Positions 25,587-32,172 of a DNA stretch of 32,172 nt are shown here, one piece after another. The DNA comes from Viridibacillus soli (GTDB lineage: Bacteria; Bacillota; Bacilli; Bacillales_A; Planococcaceae), in contig NZ_JAEOAH010000053.1 in NCBI RefSeq assembly GCF_016612995.1, forward strand, positions 1 to 32,172. The letters run 5' to 3'. The first letter of the stretch is position 1. Each line of letters opens with the position of its first letter. The position numbers and the translations under genes are program-made. A model generated the notes under the pieces. It searched no databases, was not told where the DNA came from, and saw nothing but the letters and a program-made list of their open reading frames with translations.

Positions 25587-25616
25587 TTGAAAAATTAGAA
25601 TCACCTAAATTATAAA
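25587..25616 (+). promoter_or_regulatory. Possible promoter of the Gabija-like operon
   Basis: TTGAAA (25587-25592), 18 bp, TATAAA (25611-25616), 42 bases before the start codon of the 25659 gene. Confidence 0.4.
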
Positions 25617-25658
25617 AATGCCAATCATTTAAATTAATTTATGTAGGAGATGTAGAAA

Positions 25659-27893
25659 ATGCGGATATCAGAAATAAAGGTTAAAAATTTCCGACTATTA
25701 AAAAACACATCAATACAATTAGAAGAAGATTTAAGCTTAATATTAGGGAAAAACAATTGTGGTAAAACTTCTTTATTGATTATATTAGATAAGTTTCTTA
25801 ATGATAGTCCATTTTCTTTTGATGATTTTAATAGCAGTTTTAGAGATGAATTGAAATCGTATTTAGAATTAGAAGATTCTCCCAATGCATCGGATGAACC
25901 TTTTCCTTTTTTAGGGATTTCTCTAAAGTTATTTATTGAATATGACGAGAGTGATGATTTATCTAACATAGGAGACAAAGTCATTATGGATTTGGATCCG
26001 GAAAACAAAGTAATTGTACTAGGATTTGAATATAGACTTCTAGAAGGTGAATTTTTAAATCTGAAAAATGATTATAATGCAATGAATAATCAAAGAGAAG
26101 CTGAATCTAATCAACCAGAAGATATTTTATCATTTATTAAAAATAACTTCCGAAGCTATTTTACAATACTAAAGAAAAGTATTCTTTATGATAATGAAAT
26201 TGAGACAGAAAATGATAGCGTTTATACAGATTTATTAAAAGAAAAGATAAATATAGGGAATATCGTTAACTTTAAATGGATTAATGCCCGAAGGAATGTT
26301 TCAAATAAAGATAAAGAAAGAAGCCTTTCCACTCAATCAGCTAAGATCTATAAAAGAATGGAAGATGAAGATATTAATAGAACTGTAATTGATAAGTTTA
26401 AAGAGGCTTTAACTGAAACTGATAAGAAGCTTGAAGGGATATATGGAGAGATATTTAATGAGATTATTGAAGATGTAAGAAAGTTCGGAGGGACAAATCA
26501 AGACCAATCTTCAATTAGAATTACTTCTACTCTCCAGCACAAAGAGTTATTAGAAGATAATACTACAGTAGTTTATGGATCAGGCGATTCAGGTGTCGAA
26601 TTGCCCGAAAACTATAATGGATTAGGTTATATGAACTTGATTAGTATGATTTTCGAGATAAAGATTATTCTTCATGAGTTTCAAAAAAGTAAAGATTCAA
26701 ATCCGGCTGATATAAACCTTTTATTTATCGAGGAACCAGAAGTTCATACACACCCTCAGATGCAAAGGATATTCATTAAAAACATAAAATCATTATTAGG
26801 TGAAGGTATATCAGTTAGAAATGGCGAGGGTCGAAAACTTCAAACGCTTATATCTACCCATTCCGCACATATAGTTGCGGAGAGTGATTTTGAAGATATA
26901 AAGTATTTCAGAAAAGAAGATAATGAAGTAAATTCGAAAAGCCTTAAAGATTTAGAGGCAATATACTGTGAACAGAAAAACAACTATAAGTTTTTGAAAC
27001 AGTATTTAACATTACATAGATCTGATCTCTTTTTTGCTGATAAAGTCATATTTATTGAGGGAGATACAGAGAGAATTCTCCTTCCTGCAATGATGAAAAA
27101 AATAGATTTCGAAGACGAGTTAAATGGTAGAGCTACTTCACTTCCCCTATTGTCTCAAAATATTTCAATAATAGAAGTCGGAGCTTACTCGCACATATTC
27201 GAAGAATTCATTGATTTTGTAGGAATAAAATCACTTATCATTACTGATATAGATTCTTATAAGATCGTTTTCGATTTAGACAAAGACGATAACAAAAAAC
27301 TTAATTCAGATGGAACAGAAAAAACAAAAGAAATGGCCTGCCGTGTTTCTGATGGAACTGAATCAAGCAATTATTCTTTAAAATACTTTCTAGGCGAAGA
27401 TATAGGATTTGATTCCTTAACAAAATTACCTCTTATTGAAAGAACATTAATCAAAAACAGTGTTGAAAACGTATGGGAGATAAATGAAAAAGGACATGTT
27501 CTCTTGCAGTATCAGTCCGCAGAAAAAAATAAAGAAAATAACCTTTACCATGCACGTAGTTTCGAGGACAGTTTTTTTCATATTAATAAGGAGTTCATTA
27601 AGAAGCACACGTTTAATGAGGAAAAGGTATTTACAGGAAGTTTGAATTTTCCTAGTCTGACGCAAAAAAAGATGAAAGCATTCGCAAAAGATGAAATAGA
27701 TTCATATGAAATGGCAGAGGGCGTTGGAAAAAAGCCTGCGTTTGCAATGGAGATATTATTAAATAGTAAAACAGAAGAAATCGATATATGCTACATAAAG
27801 ACTAAACAAGAAAGAACATTATCCCATGAATATTCTAATTGGGAAATCCCGAAATATATTAAGGAGGGGTTGCAATGGTTGAAAGAAGATTAG
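25659..27893 (+). CDS. GajA-like OLD-family ATPase/TOPRIM nuclease
   Basis: A 744-residue OLD-family endonuclease. The ABC-type ATPase shows Walker A 'GKNNCGKTSL' (30-39, K36), Walker B 'LLFIEEPEVHTH' (354-365, E358/E359) and the H-loop 'STHSAH' (H401). A TOPRIM domain follows with 'FIEGDTE' (E467, E471) and 'TDID' (D530, D532). In Gabija, GajA nicks phage DNA when nucleotide pools fall during infection and GajB assists. Class 2 OLD proteins are likewise paired with UvrD-like helicases. This protein is longer than the well-known GajA (about 580 residues), so Gabija-like is safer than Gabija. AGGAG lies nine bases before the ATG. Its end overlaps the helicase start by 19 bases, implying translational coupling. 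Confidence 0.85.
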   Translation: MRISEIKVKNFRLLKNTSIQLEEDLSLILGKNNCGKTSLLIILDKFLNDSPFSFDDFNSSFRDELKSYLELEDSPNASDEPFPFLGISLKLFIEYDESDDLSNIGDKVIMDLDPENKVIVLGFEYRLLEGEFLNLKNDYNAMNNQREAESNQPEDILSFIKNNFRSYFTILKKSILYDNEIETENDSVYTDLLKEKINIGNIVNFKWINARRNVSNKDKERSLSTQSAKIYKRMEDEDINRTVIDKFKEALTETDKKLEGIYGEIFNEIIEDVRKFGGTNQDQSSIRITSTLQHKELLEDNTTVVYGSGDSGVELPENYNGLGYMNLISMIFEIKIILHEFQKSKDSNPADINLLFIEEPEVHTHPQMQRIFIKNIKSLLGEGISVRNGEGRKLQTLISTHSAHIVAESDFEDIKYFRKEDNEVNSKSLKDLEAIYCEQKNNYKFLKQYLTLHRSDLFFADKVIFIEGDTERILLPAMMKKIDFEDELNGRATSLPLLSQNISIIEVGAYSHIFEEFIDFVGIKSLIITDIDSYKIVFDLDKDDNKKLNSDGTEKTKEMACRVSDGTESSNYSLKYFLGEDIGFDSLTKLPLIERTLIKNSVENVWEINEKGHVLLQYQSAEKNKENNLYHARSFEDSFFHINKEFIKKHTFNEEKVFTGSLNFPSLTQKKMKAFAKDEIDSYEMAEGVGKKPAFAMEILLNSKTEEIDICYIKTKQERTLSHEYSNWEIPKYIKEGLQWLKED

Positions 27894-30671
27894 GTTTGGA
27901 AGACGAAGTACAACAAATATTTAAACATAAAGATAATGGATCTGATTTCCTATTAAGTGGAGGTGCAGGAAGTGGTAAAACCTTCTCACTTGTCGAGATA
28001 ATAAATCAAAGCTTATTAGAAAATCCTACTGATAGGATAGCTTGTATTACTTATACCAACGCTGCAGTTAATGAAATCGAAGGACGTATTCAACATGCGA
28101 ATTTAATTGTAAGTACTATTCATAAGTTTTTATGGGATAATATAAAGTCGTTTCAAATAGAATTAAAAAAGGTTTTAACCGAATTAATCAATGAGAAAAC
28201 CCATAAAGGATTAATACTTTCAGAGCATGTAGACTCCGATTTTTTTACCGGTAAGACTATTCAGTATAAAGAGTATGTGCTAATTAAAGAAGGTATAATT
28301 TCACATGATGAAATTTTAATCTTGGCAAATATAATGTTTGAAAAATATCCGAAACTTTGTAGAATAGTGCAAGATAAGTTTAAACTTATTCTCATAGACG
28401 AATATCAGGATAGTGTGACACGTTGCTAGTTGAAAAGACTAGCCATTAGTAGAAATTTTCGCTAAGAGAACTAAGAAATCAGATGAGTCGAATGATGAGG
28501 TAACGCTCTGAAAGGCTCGACCTAATCCTCCGAATAGCATTATCGCGTACAATCGTGATGGTGTTATAAGCTCGGTGAAGTCAGTTGAATACCACCCTAA
28601 TTACAGGAAAGCGGAGTGGAGGCACTTTGTGTGGTAGATAGACTGGGGTTCTATAAAAAATACTCATGGTTAGAATGTAGGAAAGAAAACTTCTTACTGA
28701 CGAAATTCCGAATGTACGGCTCTAGAGGTATAAGTATTCGAAAGGGTACACCAACTTATTGTTGGGTTAGTGAGGTGGAGTAAGATTTGTCTTTATGAAA
28801 CACCTTATAGTGTTACAGGCGCTATCAAGCTAACAGGGTTAGAGGAATGACCTAAAGGTATTATATGTACAGATATGATTTTTTGGAACGTGGTAAGCTG
28901 GCTACTTGGAGAGATTGCACTCGATGAAGAGGTATAAGGGAAAACAATTTGTATAACCTTATTTTAAGTCAGTGAAAGTGATGGCACAGTACCGTTGAAG
29001 CCGTGATAATAAGCGGTGGAGGGATAGCCATTAGTCAATTTATGAATAAATAAAGTAATGTTTTATAATATCAGATTCTTGTGCGACTAAAAGTAAAACC
29101 AACACCATAAAAGAGTAAGTGTGGTGAAAGTGTTCACTGATACATCAAAAGAATGGCTGGAAATGAAATATTAGTTTAAAGATTCGTAAATGATGGAACG
29201 CCGTATGAGGGGAAACTCTCACGTACGGTGTGAATGGGGGGAAAAGCTGGAGATAATTTCAAAGGCTTACCTATCCATATCCGACAAAGTTGTAGTTGAG
29301 ATTTTTTTAAATCACCTTAAACAAGGCGGAAGACAAAATATAGTAGGTTTCTTTGGCGATGCTATGCAATCTATCTATGATAGTGGGATTGGTGATCTTC
29401 AGGGTTATATTTCTGAAGGAAAGATAAAAGAAGTTCAAAAGAAACAAAATAGACGAAACCCAAAATTAATTATTGATTTGGCTAATAAGTTAAGGACTGA
29501 CGGTATAGTTCAAGAACCATCAGACGATTTGAAAGCTCCTAACATGAAGAATGGAAGTATCAAACCAGGAAAGATAAGTTTTTATTATACAACTAATGAA
29601 GATAAACTTGATCTATTAAAAAAAGAGTTGAAATGGGATTTTACCAACCCAAAGGAAACAAAAGAATTAAACTTAACTCACAACCTAATTGCCCCGCAAG
29701 CGGGTTTTAATGAGCTAATGGAAATATACGATGGGGATAAGATTTTAGATTATAAAGATCGAATTGTTAAATACATTAAGAGCTTGGACGACAAGCCTGA
29801 ATTTGATGGATATTCATTTGGGGATGTCATTGATACTTTATTAAAGGGTAAAACTGGTGTGCAACAAAAGCCTATATTACCGACCAATGGGATGACCGAA
29901 TTCATTAATGAAAACCCAAGTCTATATGAGAAGGCAAAAAACATCTCATTTAATAGCTTTAGTAAAATATATTTGGATAAAGCTATGTTACTAGACGATA
30001 AAAAGGATGACATTGATGATCCTTCTAAACCCACTTCTAAAAGGGATGAAATTATAAATCATCTATTTAAGATTCAAGATAATATTAGTTTGTATAAACA
30101 AGGGGAATATAATGAGTTTTTAAGGAAAACAGAATTTAAAATACGATCTATCAATGATAAGCTAGAGATTAAAAGAATTATAGAAGAAATGCAAAATATG
30201 TCGAATAAAAAGATTGAAGAAGTCATTGAATTTGCTCATGAAAATAGAATATGCAGGAAAGATGATAATTTCTATTCATTTATAGAAAAAAAGAGTTATG
30301 TATATGAACGATTGAAGAAAGTGAAGTTTAAAGAGTTTCAAAACCTATTTGCTTATTTAAATGGAAAAACGCCTTTTTCAACACAACATAAAATAAAAGG
30401 CGAAGAATATAACAATGTATTAGTCTTATTAGACAATGGAAATTGGTCTAAATATAATTTCGAATATTTATTCGATGATAATATAGTTGATAGCTTATCA
30501 ACCGCGAAAGCTTTATCTTATCAGAAGATTTTGAACCGTACAGAAAAGCTGTTCTATGTATGTTGTACAAGGGCAAAAGAAGATTTGGTAGTTTACTATC
30601 GCAATCCAACGCAACCTATCATAGACAAGGCGGAAAGTTGGTTTGGCCTTTCAAATGTACATACGATATAA
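27875..30671 (+). CDS. GajB-like UvrD-family helicase, split by a group II intron
   Basis: Two exons, 27875-28412 and 29281-30671, give a 642-residue superfamily 1 helicase after splicing. Exon 1 has Walker A 'GGAGSGKT' (K35), motif Ia 'ITYTNAAVNEIE', 'STIHKFLWD' and motif II 'LILIDEYQD' (D175, E176). Joining A at 28412 with CC at 29281 makes a Thr codon and the sequence DEYQD-T-DK, the expected UvrD form. Exon 2 has motif III 'GFFGDAMQSIYDSG', 'QNRRNPKLIIDLANKLR', motif V 'QHKIKGEEYNNVLVLL' and motif VI 'LFYVCCTRAKEDL'. Without splicing, translation stops at a TAG within the intron after 183 codons and cuts the protein inside motif II. AGGAGG lies before the ATG, inside the end of the nuclease gene. 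Confidence 0.87.
28413..29280 (+). mobile_element. ORF-less group II intron
   Basis: 868 nt from GTGTGACACG to CCATAT between the two helicase exons. Marks of a group II intron: the GTGTG 5' end; a domain III-like 'GATAATAAGCGGTGGAGGGA' near 29006; a canonical 34-nt domain V at 29198-29231; a domain VI-like hairpin after it with a candidate branch A eight bases from the end; and an AT (AY) 3' end. No reverse transcriptase/maturase frame exists in either strand, so splicing would need either self-splicing or a maturase from elsewhere in the genome. Boundaries were set by restoring the helicase frame and motif, and both intron ends agree with the consensus. Confidence 0.85.
29198..29231 (+). 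ncRNA. Group II intron domain V
   Basis: A 34-nt hairpin: ACGCCGTA pairs with TACGGTGT (one G-T pair), then TGAG and CTC around a GAAA tetraloop. The catalytic triad is CGC at positions 2-4, a form known mainly from group IIC introns, where others have AGC. Confidence 0.85.
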
Positions 30672-30845
30672 AAAATTTATATACTGTGAAAAGTTCATGC
30701 CTATTTTCTTTAATACTTAGAAAAAAGAAAGAAAAGTATTGTGTTTGGGATGTTGAATTTTTAACTTCAGCAAAAGGGTTCGATTAATGGAATAAAGGAT
30801 GGACTATAAACCGGTAATTCAGCAAAGCTGTAGGGGGAGAATAAG

Positions 30846-31166
30846 ATTAAATTAGAAATTTCAAGCTGGATAGGGATCACTTCGATATTATTTTTATTCT
30901 GTGTTTTCACTTTAATCTGTCATTTATTGGAATATCGTATAAAGACGATCAATGTATTGCAAAACAATCGAAAACTGCAGCTATTGGATGTATAATATTT
31001 GCTCTATTAGTCTCAGCTTTGTACAGCTTGATATTTAAGTAAGTGTTCAATAATCGGGTGCGTTTTGGCAGGTTGGATCTATCCAGTAAATGGAGTAATC
31101 GGCTCTTTAATGGTTTTTATCTTACCAGTCTCTAAAGGCGTGGAAGAAGTAGAATCGTCCTTATAG
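30846..31166 (+). pseudogene. Frameshifted small membrane protein gene
   Basis: Behind a GGGGGAG, an ATT codon where a start would be expected opens a frame 'SWIGITSILFLFCVFTLI' (one membrane span). A shift near 30955 leads to 'TAAIGCIIFALLVSALYSLI' (a second span), ending at 31042. A further frame reads 'VLAGWIYPVNGVIGSLMVF' and ends at 31166. These may be parts of one decayed multi-span protein, or of two. No family is recognised. Confidence 0.45.
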
Positions 31167-31188
31167 GAAGCCGAAGGGAGGACAAGTC

Positions 31189-31485
31189 ATGGAACTTTTA
31201 ATAACGAAGTCTTCAATCATAAACAGTTACAATAGTGATGGAAAATTGCATCTATTTATGACCGAAAAAGAAAGGCCCTGTTCTGAGGCGACTCTAACTG
31301 TAATGAACGATAAAGATGGAGCGAAATGTTCGAGATTCACGATAAAGTTGGACTCGATAGAAGAACTTGATAGGTTAGGAGAGAAATCTGAAGTTGACAT
31401 ATTAGTGACAAAAAACCCTGAGTTTTCAAGTTACATTGCCATTGTACTTTATGATGAAGAAATAGATCAGTCGACACAAAGTTAA
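31189..31485 (+). CDS. Hypothetical protein (98 residues)
   Basis: A soluble, beta-rich-looking protein ('MELLITKSSIINSYNS', 'SEVDILVTKNPEFSSYIAIV') without signal or membrane segment. GGGAGG lies seven bases before the ATG. It follows a decayed membrane protein gene and precedes a disrupted one near the right end. The function is unknown. Confidence 0.55.
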   Translation: MELLITKSSIINSYNSDGKLHLFMTEKERPCSEATLTVMNDKDGAKCSRFTIKLDSIEELDRLGEKSEVDILVTKNPEFSSYIAIVLYDEEIDQSTQS

Positions 31486-31527
31486 TACTACCCATCGAGA
31501 AAATTAGGACTGTGGAAAAAGCCGGTA

Positions 31528-31710
31528 ATGGAAGTATGCAAGACAGAGGTTCATTTTGAAAAGATATTAAAGACACTGGATTAAACTAAACATCAAAACA
31601 ATTATATTGAGAATGAACTTGTTTCACTTGTTAATGTAGTAAAATACTTAGTAAAGGCATTCGAAGAAGTTGCTTCATCTACGGACGGTCCAAACCCTGG
31701 TTACGCATGA
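31528..31710 (+). pseudogene. Small gene interrupted by an in-frame stop
   Basis: The frame from ATG at 31528 reads 'MEVCKTEVHFEKILKTLD', a TAA, then continues in the same frame for 41 residues ('ENELVSLVNVVKYLVKAFEE') to a TGA at 31708. The ribosome binding site is weak. A single substitution may have killed it. Confidence 0.4.
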
Positions 31711-31902
31711 AACGATTTAATGAATGATAAAATCAGATAGACAAACCTGTAAAATTTTATCTATAATAAATAAAAGATATTGTTAGTGGGACTCTCATGA
31801 GTAGTATAAGAGATTGAGTCCTGGAATTCATAAATGAAGGATATTTAAATTTACAGAACTTGATTATTAAAGAAATCGATGTCTCCGTAAGCATTTTTAA
31901 CA

Positions 31903-31977
31903 AACCTTATTAATTCCTTTGTAAGAGCTGTTTTTGACCCTCGAAAAAGCCGTTCAAACGTTGATGTAATAAGGTTT
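31903..31977. repeat. Right-end repeats, candidate integrase arm sites
   Basis: AAACCTTATT (31903-31912) is followed by CCTTTGTAA and is present as an inverted copy AATAAGGTTT at 31968-31977, 22 bases before attR. The same CCTTATTA and CCTTTGT words form the left-end array at 141-181. Confidence 0.5.
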
Positions 31978-31998
31978 CTCTGTTTAGTGTACTGAACA

Positions 31999-32013
31999 CC
32001 CGCCGTCTCCATA
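31999..32013 (+). repeat. attR core of the island
   Basis: CCCGCCGTCTCCATA, identical to 25-39 in the ssrA 3' end. The sequence left of it (AGTGTACTGAACA) is not ssrA-like, as expected for the far junction. Confidence 0.85.
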
Positions 32014-32062
32014 TTTAAATTTAGCGGCAGAAATGCCGTTAAATAAACATTTAAACAAAGTT

Positions 32063-32108
32063 AGGGTGATTTGATAGGAGCTATACTCTTATGGAATTAC
32101 CCTTTTTT
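32063..32108 (+). terminator. Terminator in the flanking DNA, probably the original ssrA terminator
   Basis: AGGGTGATT pairs with AATTACCCT over a 23-base loop, then six T. About 50 bases beyond attR; before integration it would have followed ssrA directly. A further small hairpin (GCGGC-AGAAAT-GCCGT) lies before it. Confidence 0.6.
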
Positions 32109-32172
32109 GTTGTTAAGGGAAACTATATTAATCGGTTCTATAATATTTGTTGGGGTTTTCAAACAATTGAAG

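Noticed and set aside
29190-29280. Upstream start of the second helicase part at 29190
   Set aside because: This frame runs through domains V and VI of the intron and has no helicase similarity until 29281, so it is read-through of intron sequence.
28413-29280. Intein or simple frameshift as the cause of the helicase interruption
   Set aside because: The insert is full of stops in all frames, so it cannot be an intein, and it carries group II intron domains with consensus ends.

Overview
The window reads as one nearly complete integrative genomic island of a low-GC Gram-positive bacterium. I infer Bacillales, possibly the Lysinibacillus/Solibacillus group, from AT-rich coding sequence, strong AGGAGG-type ribosome binding sites and a Bacillus-type tmRNA 3' end; the genus is a guess. 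The island sits in the 3' end of ssrA (tmRNA). The left border carries the last bases of ssrA, and a 15-bp direct repeat (25-39 and 31999-32013) marks attL and attR, giving an element of about 31.97 kb. The left end supplies a strong terminator just after ssrA. Short arm-type repeats (CCTTATTA, CCTTTGT) occur at both ends.

The left module (0.2-5.0 kb, all minus strand) holds two tandem Tn916-like tyrosine integrases, a small excisionase-like HTH protein behind a hairpin leader, and a DUF3987-type primase/helicase-like protein. An IS3-family element (5614-6996) has truncated a small coiled-coil gene; it lacks a target duplication and its orfB carries a frameshift.

Defence genes fill the next part and the right end. 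At 7.1-11.6 kb lies a 1510-residue Avs-like STAND ATPase with an N-terminal PD-(D/E)XK nuclease-like domain. At 12.4-13.4 kb is a HEXXHxxxxH metallopeptidase with one membrane segment that may resemble the phage-exclusion protease Lit. At 25.7-30.7 kb is a Gabija-like pair (OLD-family ATPase/TOPRIM nuclease plus UvrD-like helicase). The helicase gene is split, inside its DEYQD motif, by an ORF-less 868-nt group II intron. Precise removal of the intron restores the motif and a 642-residue protein.

The middle (13.4-24.4 kb) looks like a plasmid-derived or plasmid-like replicon nested in the island. It begins with about 3 kb of decayed genes that end in an array of eight TAGTNACTA palindromes with 13-bp spacing. 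Next come a small membrane protein, a ribbon-helix-helix-like protein, a replication-relaxation-like protein, an XRE regulator with divergent promoter and paired operators, a MerR-HTH/coiled-coil (RacA-like) protein and a 512-residue protein with winged-helix-like regions behind an attenuator-like hairpin. No ParA, relaxase or conjugation gene is visible.

The right end (30.7-32.0 kb) contains frameshifted small genes, one intact small gene and attR, followed by about 160 bp of flanking host DNA with a terminator that probably once served ssrA.
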